From contig JBHWOV010000056.1 in NCBI GenBank assembly GCA_043424535.1, positions 1 through 9,925 of the forward strand: a stretch of 9,925 nt of DNA. Reading direction: 5' to 3'. Positions within the stretch are counted from its first letter, which is position 1; every line of letters begins with the position of its first letter. This stretch comes from DSM-111022 sp043424535. GTDB taxonomy: Bacteria > Bacillota > Bacilli > Lactobacillales > Aerococcaceae. The position numbers and the translations under genes were made by a program. A model generated the notes under the pieces. It worked only from the letters and a program-made list of their open reading frames with translations. It did not search any database and was not told where the DNA came from. Positions 1-7,621 of this stretch are shown here, one piece after another.

Positions 1-55
1 CCTGTTTTGTATTAATGCAATATCTGTAAACTTTATTTTGAGGTGAATGATTCAT
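1..55 (-). CDS. 5' end of an unidentified gene, divergent from birA (partial)
   Basis: Eighteen complete codons are visible, from an ATG at 55 down to the left edge, encoding MNHSPQNKVYRYCINTKQ. An AGGAGG ribosome binding site (62-67 on the complementary strand) lies six bases before the ATG, and a TATACT -10-like hexamer lies further upstream. This combination is too good to be chance in a gap between divergent genes. The fragment is polar, with no signal peptide or membrane segment, and is too short to assign to a family. It shares its upstream region with the BirA-regulated promoter, but nothing shows that biotin controls it. Confidence 0.6.
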   Translation of the reverse strand, partial: MNHSPQNKVYRYCINTKQ

Positions 56-75
56 CTAAATCCTCCTTTTACGAC

Positions 76-81
76 AGTATA
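76..81 (-). promoter_or_regulatory. candidate -10 element for the divergent left-edge gene
   Basis: The minus strand reads TATACT here, about eight bases upstream of the AGGAGG site of the left-edge gene. No convincing -35 hexamer is present; the best at 17-18 bases spacing is TTCTTA-like. If this -10 is used, the leader is very short. Confidence 0.35.
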
Positions 82-162
82 ACATGGATTCATTTTAGAT
101 AAGAATAAAAAGTTTTATTAGGGATACGATTTTATATTAAAAGATTGTTTTTCTATTGTTTA

Positions 163-193
163 TTGTCACCTGTTTGTTGACTTAAGGTGACAC
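163..193. promoter_or_regulatory. BirA operator (inverted repeat overlapping the birA promoter)
   Basis: A perfect 8-bp inverted repeat, TGTCACCT (164-171) and AGGTGACA (185-192), is separated by 13 bp. Read with one more base outside, it is TTGTCACC-N15-GGTGACAC, which has the architecture of known BirA operators (TTGT-AACC, about 15 bp, GGTT-ACAA). The right arm lies between the -35 and -10 of the birA promoter, and the spacer contains most of the -35, so a bound BirA dimer would block RNA polymerase. The adjacent birA product has the N-terminal winged helix needed to bind such a site. The repeat is seen directly; the assignment to BirA is inference from family and position. Confidence 0.75.
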
Positions 194-206
194 GCCCGTT
201 TATAAT
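177..206 (+). promoter_or_regulatory. birA-bioY promoter
   Basis: TTGACT (177-182) and TATAAT (201-206) are separated by 18 bp, close to the sigma-A consensus. Transcription would start near 213, leaving a leader of about 19 bases containing the AGGAGG site at 221-226. A second TATAAT at 212-217 has no matching -35. The overlap with the inverted repeat at 163-193 indicates repression by biotinyl-AMP-bound BirA. Confidence 0.75.
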
Positions 207-231
207 AAACTTATAATGATAGGAGGGTGTT

Positions 232-1230
232 ATGAATTTAAGAGATCGAGTGATTCAACATTTAAGTGAAGCACAATCCAATGTTTCAGGACAGAAGTTA
301 GCAGATGAATTTCAAGTCACACGAAATGCTATTTGGAAAGTCATTCAACAATTAAAAAAAGAAGGCTATCAAATAGAAAGCGATCGAGGACAGGGGTATT
401 TTCTAGTTTCTCATGTGAATCAGATTGAACCTGCACTGATTAAAAATGTCTGGCCTAATATGATAATTGAATATCAGCCTGAAGTATCTTCCACAAATGA
501 TTTAGCCAAAGAATATATTATTAAGCATTCAGAGGAACATTATTTGCTTATTTCTTCCAAACAAACATCTGGACGTGGTCGTCATGGCAAATCTTTTCAG
601 TCGGATTTGACACATGGTTTATATTTTACATTAGCCTATAAAGTAAAAAATAAAATAGAGCCAGAATCATTGCCATTGTTTACTCTCTTAGCATCAACAG
701 CGATGGCCCAAGCCTTAGAAGAATATTTGACAGATAAAGTACAAATTAAATGGGTAAATGATTTATTTTATCAAGGTCGTAAAGTTGCTGGAATATTAAC
801 AGAAGTGACAATGGATGTTGAAACAGGCTCTTATTCGCATGTAGTGATTGGGATTGGCATCAATCTTGCGGGACATTTTGAAACATCTCATCCGGAAGTA
901 GAAAAAGTAGCAGGAACTATCTTTGGAGAGACATTACCTGATAATGTTAATTTGAATGAATTGATTAATTTATTTTTAGGACAATTTGATCATTATGCAC
1001 GGTATTTTGAAGAAAAAAGATTTATGAATGAATATCAAAAGCGATTATTGGGTCTAAATTGTAAGGTAGACTATCAACTGGATGAACAAAAGCAAACGGG
1101 CATCATTCGAGGCATTGATGAGCAAGGTAATTTACTCATGGAAAATCAACAGGGCGAAATTGAATCATTATATGGAATGAATCTAACATTATCATCGATA
1201 CAATTTATTGAGAAAGGATACACACAATGA
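232..1230 (+). CDS. birA: bifunctional biotin-protein ligase / biotin operon repressor BirA
   Basis: The enzyme makes biotinyl-5'-AMP from biotin and ATP and transfers biotin to carrier lysines such as those of acetyl-CoA carboxylase and pyruvate carboxylase. The 332-residue length fits class II ligases, which also repress transcription. Residues about 5-58 form a winged helix-turn-helix (HTH about 18-42, wing about 44-57). The catalytic domain shows SSTN (86-89), the biotinyl-AMP loop GRGRHGK (114-120), KWVND (173-177, usually KWPND), KVAGIL (184-189) and GIGIN (207-211). A C-terminal SH3-like domain covers about 275-325. AGGAGG five bases before the ATG fixes the start. The stop overlaps the bioY start (ATGA), indicating translational coupling. 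An operator-like inverted repeat in its own promoter suggests autoregulation by biotin. Confidence 0.95.
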   Translation: MNLRDRVIQHLSEAQSNVSGQKLADEFQVTRNAIWKVIQQLKKEGYQIESDRGQGYFLVSHVNQIEPALIKNVWPNMIIEYQPEVSSTNDLAKEYIIKHSEEHYLLISSKQTSGRGRHGKSFQSDLTHGLYFTLAYKVKNKIEPESLPLFTLLASTAMAQALEEYLTDKVQIKWVNDLFYQGRKVAGILTEVTMDVETGSYSHVVIGIGINLAGHFETSHPEVEKVAGTIFGETLPDNVNLNELINLFLGQFDHYARYFEEKRFMNEYQKRLLGLNCKVDYQLDEQKQTGIIRGIDEQGNLLMENQQGEIESLYGMNLTLSSIQFIEKGYTQ

Positions 1231-1772
1231 AGACAAGAGATATAACATTAACCGCTTTAATGATTGCTTTACTTGTTATTTGTTCGCAACTATCGATACC
1301 GATTCAACCTGTGCCGATTACTTTGCAAACATTAGCAGCCCTCTTAACAGGGTATTTATTGCGTCCAAAAAATGCTTTTTTTACTGGATTTTGTTATCTG
1401 CTGATGGGGGTGATTGGTTTACCCGTTTTCGCTGGTTTTAGTGGAGGTTATCAATCTTTTTTAAGTCCAGCATTTGGATTTGTGATTAGTTTTATGTTTG
1501 CTGCAGCTACAGGAGCAATCTATTTGTCTAAAGTTAAGCATCGAACATTTAAACATTTATTTTTAGCAGGTATGTTGATGTCATTAGTTATTTACGGTAT
1601 TGGTTTGCCATATATGTGGTTAGTGCTTGCTCAAGTGAATGGCGTAACATTAAATTTGACAGAATTACTTATTGCCGGACTGATTCCTTTTATTCCTGGT
1701 GATATGGTTAAGATTTTGTTTGCAACACTCTTAGCTAAGCAATTGTCGCCCGTCTTTGTAACGAATAAATAG
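1227..1772 (+). CDS. bioY: biotin ECF transporter S-component BioY
   Basis: This 181-residue, very hydrophobic protein with about six membrane helices is the biotin-binding subunit of an energy-coupling factor importer. BioY hallmarks are PVPITLQ (28-34), GLPVFAGFSGG (64-74) and FIPGDMVK near the C-terminus (155-162). No EcfA, EcfA' or EcfT gene is nearby, so it probably shares the housekeeping ECF module encoded elsewhere, as group II S-components do. The ATG overlaps the birA stop by two bases, and an AAAGGA sequence (1213-1218) lies eight bases upstream. Pairing of uptake and sensing genes under one BirA-type operator makes a simple biotin-uptake feedback circuit. No biotin synthesis genes are visible, consistent with but not proof of dependence on external biotin. 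Confidence 0.95.
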   Translation: MKTRDITLTALMIALLVICSQLSIPIQPVPITLQTLAALLTGYLLRPKNAFFTGFCYLLMGVIGLPVFAGFSGGYQSFLSPAFGFVISFMFAAATGAIYLSKVKHRTFKHLFLAGMLMSLVIYGIGLPYMWLVLAQVNGVTLNLTELLIAGLIPFIPGDMVKILFATLLAKQLSPVFVTNK

Positions 1773-1825
1773 AATCCTGATGTATTTCATTTCAAGACAA
1801 TAAAATAGAAAGGACAGACGATAAT

Positions 1826-2935
1826 TTGCAAATTAAAAGTTGGAATCCTATCGTATATCAACGTCTAACACATTTGATAGCTAAATATGCGAATGATTCT
1901 GAACAATCGATTGATCAACGTCCATATGTTGTGTTTGATTTTGATGACACAACGATTATTCATAATGTTCAAAAATCTATTATGATTTATATGATGTATA
2001 CACTCACTTATAAACTGACACCTGAAGAATTTTATGCATTACTTACAGCCAAATCACCACATCGATCATCAGAAAAAATTCATTTATTGATTGAAGATAT
2101 TATCGATAATTATCAGTTTTTATATGACCACTATATTAATGCAGATACTCGAGATATGACTTTAAAAGAGATTCGTCAACAATCATATTTTATGAATTTT
2201 CGAGCAAAGCTTTATTATTTTCATACCATCGCTAATAAATATTTTCACCGCTTACCAGGTGAACCTTGGTTGACCTATTGGTTTGTTAATTACGACCGTG
2301 ATGAATTTAAAACATACTGTCATCAAGCTTTTCAAACGATGTCTCAGATCCCATTTAAACATCATGAATTTAAAACCACAGAGCCAGGAAAATATGGACA
2401 TGTGTCCGTAGATTTTAATAGTGGATTAGCTTTCATCCCTGAAATGAAAGAATTGTATCAAACATTAGATAAAAATGGCTTTGAAATTTATATTGTCTCA
2501 GCAAGTCCAATAGATGTCGTGAAAAATGCCGTAGTTTACGGCGATTATCCTGTCCCTGAGACAAACATTTTTGCAATGCAATATGATTATGATAGTGAAA
2601 ATCGTATTACAGCGATGATGTCTAGTGACAAAGTGATTAGTTCAGGTAAAGGAAAAACAGAAATTATTCGCCGCTATATTAAACCAAGACATAGTAATAG
2701 AGATCCTGTGATGGTTTTTGGTGACAGTATGGGAGACTATGAGATGTTGACGGATCTAGAAGATGTGGAAGTGTCTGTTTTATTTAATCGCCATTTCGCT
2801 GATGATACACAAAAAATTGTTGAAAAGGCGACTGAAGATCAAGCGATAGATACTGCTCGCTATGTTATTCAAGGACGCAATGAACCAGAAGGAAAATTAA
2901 ATCCGTCTGCTGATTCAATTCTTTTAAAGGGATAA
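1826..2935 (+). CDS. HAD-superfamily phosphatase (phosphoserine/phosphocholine phosphatase-like)
   Basis: This 369-residue cytoplasmic protein has all four HAD motifs. Motif I is DFDDT (nucleophile Asp38, acid Asp40), motif II is VSAS (Ser225), motif III is a lysine in SSGKGK (275 or 277), and motif IV is GDSMGD (299-304). The roughly 180 residues between motifs I and II form a large C1-type helical cap, as in HAD-IB phosphatases. The stretch from PEMKEL to VSASP (206-228) resembles phosphocholine/phosphoserine phosphatases, but the substrate cannot be read from sequence. The start is a TTG preceded by GAAAGGA (1808-1814) at 11 bases; no nearer ATG exists in frame. It follows bioY by 53 bases with no terminator or clear promoter between them, so it is probably cotranscribed with the biotin genes. 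A strong hairpin follows. Confidence 0.8.
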   Translation: MQIKSWNPIVYQRLTHLIAKYANDSEQSIDQRPYVVFDFDDTTIIHNVQKSIMIYMMYTLTYKLTPEEFYALLTAKSPHRSSEKIHLLIEDIIDNYQFLYDHYINADTRDMTLKEIRQQSYFMNFRAKLYYFHTIANKYFHRLPGEPWLTYWFVNYDRDEFKTYCHQAFQTMSQIPFKHHEFKTTEPGKYGHVSVDFNSGLAFIPEMKELYQTLDKNGFEIYIVSASPIDVVKNAVVYGDYPVPETNIFAMQYDYDSENRITAMMSSDKVISSGKGKTEIIRRYIKPRHSNRDPVMVFGDSMGDYEMLTDLEDVEVSVLFNRHFADDTQKIVEKATEDQAIDTARYVIQGRNEPEGKLNPSADSILLKG

Positions 2936-2972
2936 TCATTTGATAATACATAAAAGCATTAATTATTGAATC

Positions 2973-3006
2973 AAAAAACGACTCCATTGTTGAGGAGTCG
3001 TTTTTT
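2973..3006. terminator. bidirectional rho-independent terminator
   Basis: The arms AAAAAACGACTCC (2973-2985) and GGAGTCGTTTTTT (2994-3006) form a 13-bp stem with an 8-base loop. The A-run and T-run give a U-tract in both directions. It ends the birA-bioY-HAD unit on the plus strand and the purine permease gene on the minus strand. Confidence 0.9.
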
Positions 3007-3031
3007 ATGATTATTGATAAAATTGATGGGG

Positions 3032-4489
3032 TTAAATAGTAGCCATAATGATGTAGTTCAATATAAATAGTACGATTGAAACCCAAATAATAGGATGGAC
3101 ATCTTTGGCTTCGCCTTTAGCAGTTTTTATCAATCCATAGAAGATAAAACCAGCCGCAATCCCATTTGAGATGGAATAAGATAGGCCCATAAAAATACTA
3201 GCAAAGAATGCTGGTACCGCCTCATCGAAGTTTTCCCATTCGATATCACGTAATGAACTGAGCATCATAATCCCTACTGCTATTAATGCAGGAGCAGTCG
3301 CATTCGGTGGAACGATACTAATAAGTGGTGACAAGAATGCAGCGAGTAGGAAACAAATGGCAGTGACAACAGAAGTCATTCCAGTACGTCCCCCTGCGCC
3401 AATTCCAGCAGCTGATTCAACAAATGTCGTAGTATTCGATGTACCGAAAATGGCCCCAATGATTGTTCCGACAGAATCTCCGAACAAAGCACGTTCCATT
3501 TTTGAGTTTCCATCTCCACCGCTGATCGCATCTTCATCTTCTTGTGAGAAAATTCCTGATTTACGTCCAGTTCCAATAAAAGTTCCTACTGTGTCAAAAA
3601 CATCTGCTAAACTAAAAGCGAATATTGTCATTAAAGTTAATGGAATTCGTTCAGGTTTACTAAAGAGTGAAGGAAGTCCTTCTGAAGTGAAGATCACACC
3701 AAAGGTTGTCCCTAACTCCTGGAACGCACTACCTAATGAATTATCACTCCAATTAATATTTGCGAAACTAAAGTCACTGAAAATGAGTGTCAGTATAGTG
3801 GTAAAAGCAATTCCGATTAAAATCGCAACGCGAACATTACGCATAATTAAGATAATGGTCACCATCAAACCGAGAATAGTAATCAAGGATGTAAAATCAG
3901 TGAAGTTGACGAGTTCTGGAAGCACACCGCCATTTGCCACAACGGAATTCACTTCGCCATTAGCGATATTACCTGCTTGATTATTGACTGAAATAATATT
4001 ATCAGCCGAAACAGTGAACTGGAATAGATTCGCATTTTTAAAGCCGATATAAGCAATAAAAACACCAATACCGGCAGAAATCGCATGTTGCAGTGATTCT
4101 GGTATTGCTGTGATTAATAATTTTCGGATATTGGTAATTGTTATAATAACGTTAAAAATTCCACAAATAAATACCATTGATAAAGCTTCTTGCCAAGTAA
4201 AACCTAATGCAAATACTACTGTATAAGCAAAAAAAGCATTCAGTCCCATTCCAGGTCCTAAAGCATACGGTACATTGGCGAATAAACCAATAAACAAAGT
4301 TGAAGCTGCTGAAGCAAATAATGTTGCTAAGAACACTGCCTGTGCCGGCATTCCAGTCTCAGATAAGATTGCTGGATTGACAAAAATAATGTAAGACATT
4401 GCTAAGAAGGTAGTAATCCCAGCAGATACTTCTGTTGTCATTGAAGTATTATGTCTTTCAAAATCAAAAAAACGAGCCATTGATTTCAT
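3032..4489 (-). CDS. NCS2/AzgA-family guanine-hypoxanthine (purine base) permease
   Basis: This 485-residue polytopic membrane protein is a proton-coupled importer of purine bases, of the AzgA/PbuG/PbuO branch. Seen in sequence are GPGMGLNAFFAY (78-89), DTVGT (299-303) and the AzgA signature NTTTFVESAAGIGAGGRTG (352-370), with about 12-14 hydrophobic segments. A polar insertion at about 160-200 (SADNIISVNN...) probably forms an extracytoplasmic loop. The frame is open 10 codons further upstream, to 4519. The ATG at 4489 is preferred because AAGGAGG (4495-4501 on the complementary strand) lies five bases before it and the next residues (MARFFDF) match family N-termini. PurBox-like sequences upstream suggest PurR control. 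Adenine, guanine or hypoxanthine preference cannot be decided here. Confidence 0.9.
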   Translation of the reverse strand: MKSMARFFDFERHNTSMTTEVSAGITTFLAMSYIIFVNPAILSETGMPAQAVFLATLFASAASTLFIGLFANVPYALGPGMGLNAFFAYTVVFALGFTWQEALSMVFICGIFNVIITITNIRKLLITAIPESLQHAISAGIGVFIAYIGFKNANLFQFTVSADNIISVNNQAGNIANGEVNSVVANGGVLPELVNFTDFTSLITILGLMVTIILIMRNVRVAILIGIAFTTILTLIFSDFSFANINWSDNSLGSAFQELGTTFGVIFTSEGLPSLFSKPERIPLTLMTIFAFSLADVFDTVGTFIGTGRKSGIFSQEDEDAISGGDGNSKMERALFGDSVGTIIGAIFGTSNTTTFVESAAGIGAGGRTGMTSVVTAICFLLAAFLSPLISIVPPNATAPALIAVGIMMLSSLRDIEWENFDEAVPAFFASIFMGLSYSISNGIAAGFIFYGLIKTAKGEAKDVHPIIWVSIVLFILNYIIMATI

Positions 4490-4518
4490 AATTTCCTCCT
4501 TAAATATTGGATGACTCA

Positions 4519-4524
4519 ATTATA
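4519..4524 (-). promoter_or_regulatory. -10 element of the purine permease promoter
   Basis: The minus strand reads TATAAT at 4524-4519, which puts the transcription start near 4512 and gives a leader of about 23 bases. The -35 position (AATGAA or similar) is poor, as expected of a promoter that needs an activator. The short leader leaves no room for a purine riboswitch. Confidence 0.55.
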
Positions 4525-4546
4525 TAAGAAATAAAGGCATTTTCAT

Positions 4547-4592
4547 TAAAATGAACATTTTTTAATGAAATGATTTCTGAATGTTCGTGTTT
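4547..4592. promoter_or_regulatory. pair of inverted PurBox-like PurR sites
   Basis: TGAACATT (4552-4559) and AATGTTCG (4580-4587) form an inverted repeat with a 20-bp spacer. Against the Lactococcus/Bacillus PurBox consensus AWWWCCGAACWWT, the minus-strand box (4592-4580, AAACACGAACATT) matches 11 of 13 and the plus-strand box (4547-4559) 10 of 13; the plus-strand box has TGAA in place of the CGAA core. The minus-oriented box points the same way as the purine permease, and its central G lies about 74 bases upstream of the predicted start. The pattern is seen directly; PurR binding is inference supported by the function of the downstream gene. Confidence 0.6.
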
Positions 4593-4637
4593 TGAGAAAA
4601 AGTTGATAGAGTGCTTATTTCTTGAATTATTTAATTA

Positions 4638-4646
4638 TGCTATACT
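4638..4646 (+). promoter_or_regulatory. extended -10 promoter of the phosphatase-tex unit
   Basis: TGCTATACT fits the extended -10 pattern TGnTATAAT with one mismatch. No good -35 is present at 16-18 bases (TTTCTT). Transcription would start near 4653, giving a leader of about 18 bases before the phosphatase ATG. Confidence 0.5.
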
Positions 4647-4670
4647 AGCTATCAGAAAGTAGGTGTCCAA

Positions 4671-5393
4671 ATGATGCAAAAGGCTTTTGTTATTGGCGAT
4701 ATTCATGGAATGATTCATCATTTTGAAGAAATATTAACATATTGGCAGAGAACCGAAGAACAACTGATCTTTGTCGGCGACTATATTGATCGAGGTATCG
4801 ATAGTCGACAAACATTACTCTTAGTTCATGAATTGACATTATTAAATGATGCGATTGCTTTGAGAGGGAATCATGAAGAAATGTTGTTACATTTTCTAAT
4901 GGATCCGGAACGTTATTGGACACAATACTATTTAAATGGTGGACAAACGACCATTGCTGATTTATTAAATATTTCTAGAGATATGATTGATTCTCAAGAT
5001 GGACAAACTTATCGTGAAGAAATTTTAAATGAATATCCATGGTTAATAAACTGGTTAGAGTCATTGCCTTATTATATGGAATTTGGGGACTTTATTATAG
5101 TTCATGCAGGCATTGATTTAAGTTTGTCAGACTGGCGTGAATCTTCGACAGAAACATTTATTTGGACACGCGAAGAATTTTTGAATCATCATAACCATAC
5201 CAATAAAAAAATTATTTTTGGGCATACACCGACGATGACACTTCAACCAGAAGGTGGCCCCTATCAAAGTAATGATGGCAAATATGGAATTGATGGAGGC
5301 GCAGTCTATGGCCTGGATTTAATTGCTATTAGAATTACATCAGACAAGATTGAAGAGATTATTACAGTACCTAATCATAAAGGAGAAAAATAA
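4671..5393 (+). CDS. PPP-family metallophosphoesterase (serine/threonine phosphatase or PrpE/ApaH-like)
   Basis: This 240-residue cytosolic protein has the full set of di-metal ligands of calcineurin-like phosphoesterases: GDIHG (9-13), GDYIDRG (36-42), RGNHE (65-69), VHAG (144-147), FGHTP (183-187) and a C-terminal GIDGGAVYG (206-214). The length and motif spacing fit the bacterial PPP group, whose members dephosphorylate phosphoproteins or cleave diadenosine tetraphosphate. Sequence alone does not choose between these. The start is ATGATG with a weak AGGTG site (4661-4665); either ATG is possible, and the second has the better spacing (8 bases). The stop is immediately followed by the TTG start of tex, so the two are likely cotranscribed and translationally coupled. 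Confidence 0.85.
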   Translation: MMQKAFVIGDIHGMIHHFEEILTYWQRTEEQLIFVGDYIDRGIDSRQTLLLVHELTLLNDAIALRGNHEEMLLHFLMDPERYWTQYYLNGGQTTIADLLNISRDMIDSQDGQTYREEILNEYPWLINWLESLPYYMEFGDFIIVHAGIDLSLSDWRESSTETFIWTREEFLNHHNHTNKKIIFGHTPTMTLQPEGGPYQSNDGKYGIDGGAVYGLDLIAIRITSDKIEEIITVPNHKGEK

Positions 5394-7592
5394 TTGACAG
5401 AACAAGTAACTCCCGTTTCATTCATTAAACAAGTCAGTCAAGCACTTACTATTCCAGTAAAGCAAGTCGAAGCAACACTAGATTTATTATCAGAAGGAAA
5501 TACGATTCCTTTTATTGCGCGTTATCGTAAAGAAGCGACAGGGTCACTCGATGAAGTTCAAATCAATGATATTCATCAAACACATCAACATTATGAACAA
5601 ATTTATGAGCGCAAACAGGATGTAACCCGATTAATAGATGAGCAAGATAAATTAACACCTGAATTAAAGGCTGAAATAGACAAAGCAACGACCATGCAAC
5701 AGATAGAAGATATCTATCGACCATATAAGCAAACGCGTCGTACCAAAGCCATGATCGCCAAAGAACAAGGTTTAGAACCATTGGCAGAGTGGTTAATGGA
5801 TCCGGACGCGGAAGCAGATATTCATCCAGAGTCTTATGCTGAACAATTTATCACAGAGGACGTCGAAAGTGCGGAAGCTGCCCTTGAAGGGGCTCATGAA
5901 ATTATCGCACAAATTGCTGGGGATAATGCTTCTTTTAGAGAATTTATTCGGAAATATACGCGCTATAATGGTCAATTGACAAGTCGACTCAAAACGAATG
6001 CTGAGGATCCAAACGAAACGTATCATATGTATTATGATTATCAAGAAAAATATGCTGATGTATTACCTCACCGTGTCTTGGCTTTAAATCGTGGTGAAAA
6101 AGAAAATATTTTGACAGTTAAAATCGATGTAGCAGAAGAACCGGCGATTAATTATATGAAAAATCAAATGATTCCAAATTATTTGCCCGAGGACAAAGCA
6201 ACGATTGTTTTAAATGCGATCACAGATGGTTATAAACGTTTTATTCATCCAAGTATTGAGCGAGAATTGCGTAATGAATTGACAGCTATTGCTGAAGAAC
6301 AAGCTATCAAAGTATTTGGTGAAAATTTAAGACATTTATTATTACAACCGCCATTAAAAGGAAAAGTCATTATGGGATTTGACCCAGCCTTTAGAACAGG
6401 ATGTAAAATAGCCATCATTAATGAAACGGGACATGTTTTGCATAAAGGCGTTATTTATCCACATAAACCTGCTTCAGCTAGCCAAAGAGCACAAGCAGAA
6501 ACAGATTTTATACAAATGATTAATGAATTTGAAGTGGATATTGTTGCGATTGGTAATGGTACAGCAAGTCGTGAATCTGAACAATTTGTCAGTCAAGCGA
6601 TTCAAAATCATGACTTAGATACACAATTTATTGTCGTCAATGAAGCAGGAGCTTCAGTTTATAGTGCTAGTCAAGCTGCTCGTGATGAGTTTCCAGATTA
6701 TGAAGTAGAGGAAAGATCGGCAGTTAGTATTGCGCGCCGCCTACAAGATCCTTTAGCAGAATTAATTAAAATTGATCCGAAAGCAATTGGCGTTGGTCAG
6801 TATCAACATGATGTATCTCAAAAAGAATTGAATGAAGAGCTAGACTTTGTGGTTGATATTACAGTGAATCAAGTTGGAGTGGATATTAATACGGCCAGTG
6901 TCCAATTACTGCAACATGTCTCTGGTTTGTCGAAGACAACAGCGAAGAATGTGATTGCTTTACGCCAAGAGATTGGGCACTTTAATAATCGCTTAGAAAT
7001 CAAAGAAGTTAAGCGTTTGGGACCGAAAACATATGAACAAGCGGTCGGCTTCTTGCGTATCTTAGGTGGAGAGAATCCATTAGACCAAACAAGTATCCAC
7101 CCGGAGAGTTATTCTATCGCTAAAAGAATTTTAAAAGACCATCAAATTGATATTGAAACATTGGGTGAGGAAGAAACAACTGCTCAACTTAATGAATTAA
7201 ATGCAGTATCATTAGCTGAAAAATATGATATTGGTCTGGCAACGATTCAAGATATTCTTAAAGGGCTGATGAATCCGACGGAAGATATTCGTGATGGATA
7301 TCAAGCTCCTCAATTAAGAAGTGATGTCTTATCCATGGAAGATCTCGAAATTGGTATGACATTAGAAGGTGTTGTGCGCAATGTTGTTGATTTCGGTGCA
7401 TTCGTTGATATCGGAGTGAAAGAAGATGGTTTAATCCATATTTCTAAGCTTTCCAAGAAATTTATCAAACACCCTTCCGAAGAAGTAGCAGTGGGAGATC
7501 TTCTTCAAGTAGAAGTAATCAGTGTTGATCAGGATAGAGGAAGAATTGGTTTGAAACGTGTATTTGAATCAAAACAAGATGCAGAATCTTAG
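5394..7592 (+). CDS. tex: RNA-binding transcription accessory protein Tex (YhgF/YqgF-S1 family)
   Basis: At 732 residues this is full length for Tex, a conserved nucleic-acid-binding protein implicated in transcription and RNA handling. In order it has the helical Tex N-terminal region (about 1-200), a linker, the YqgF RNase H-like fold (about 323-450, with MGFDPAFRTGCK, GNGTASRESE and YSASQAARDEFP), the conserved SIARRLQDPLAELIKIDPK (445-463), helix-hairpin-helix motifs (about 495-560), and an S1 domain (about 650-722, VVDFGAFVDIGVKEDGLIHIS). The start is a TTG directly after the phosphatase TAA, with AAGGAG (5380-5385) eight bases upstream; the residues that follow fit Tex N-termini. A strong hairpin follows 29 bases after the stop. 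Nothing looks damaged or unusual. Confidence 0.96.
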   Translation: MTEQVTPVSFIKQVSQALTIPVKQVEATLDLLSEGNTIPFIARYRKEATGSLDEVQINDIHQTHQHYEQIYERKQDVTRLIDEQDKLTPELKAEIDKATTMQQIEDIYRPYKQTRRTKAMIAKEQGLEPLAEWLMDPDAEADIHPESYAEQFITEDVESAEAALEGAHEIIAQIAGDNASFREFIRKYTRYNGQLTSRLKTNAEDPNETYHMYYDYQEKYADVLPHRVLALNRGEKENILTVKIDVAEEPAINYMKNQMIPNYLPEDKATIVLNAITDGYKRFIHPSIERELRNELTAIAEEQAIKVFGENLRHLLLQPPLKGKVIMGFDPAFRTGCKIAIINETGHVLHKGVIYPHKPASASQRAQAETDFIQMINEFEVDIVAIGNGTASRESEQFVSQAIQNHDLDTQFIVVNEAGASVYSASQAARDEFPDYEVEERSAVSIARRLQDPLAELIKIDPKAIGVGQYQHDVSQKELNEELDFVVDITVNQVGVDINTASVQLLQHVSGLSKTTAKNVIALRQEIGHFNNRLEIKEVKRLGPKTYEQAVGFLRILGGENPLDQTSIHPESYSIAKRILKDHQIDIETLGEEETTAQLNELNAVSLAEKYDIGLATIQDILKGLMNPTEDIRDGYQAPQLRSDVLSMEDLEIGMTLEGVVRNVVDFGAFVDIGVKEDGLIHISKLSKKFIKHPSEEVAVGDLLQVEVISVDQDRGRIGLKRVFESKQDAES

Positions 7593-7621
7593 TATCTGAA
7601 GAGTAAAATAAAATATAGAAA

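Noticed and set aside
54..100. Inverted repeat ATCTAAA / TTTAGAT around the start of the left-edge gene
   Set aside because: Seven-bp AT-rich arms with a 33-base loop are weak, and no regulator is suggested by context.
1208..1441. 77-codon frame overlapping birA and bioY
   Set aside because: It lies in another frame over the strongly conserved bioY start; its translation is cysteine- and phenylalanine-rich with no family resemblance.
1773..1825. Possible promoter or terminator between bioY and the HAD gene
   Set aside because: No hairpin with T-run and no paired -35/-10 hexamers are visible in these 53 bases.
2865..3086. 73-codon minus-strand frame across the terminator at 2973-3006
   Set aside because: It spans a strong bidirectional terminator, overlaps the ends of two real genes and has no supporting start signal.
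3357..3980. 207-codon open frame on the plus strand inside the purine permease gene
   Set aside because: It is antisense to a clear membrane transporter gene; its proline/valine/isoleucine-rich translation has no recognisable domain and it has no proper ribosome binding site.
4490..4670. Possible purine riboswitch upstream of the purine permease
   Set aside because: The predicted leader is only about 23 bases and the conserved purine aptamer core and paired stems are not seen.
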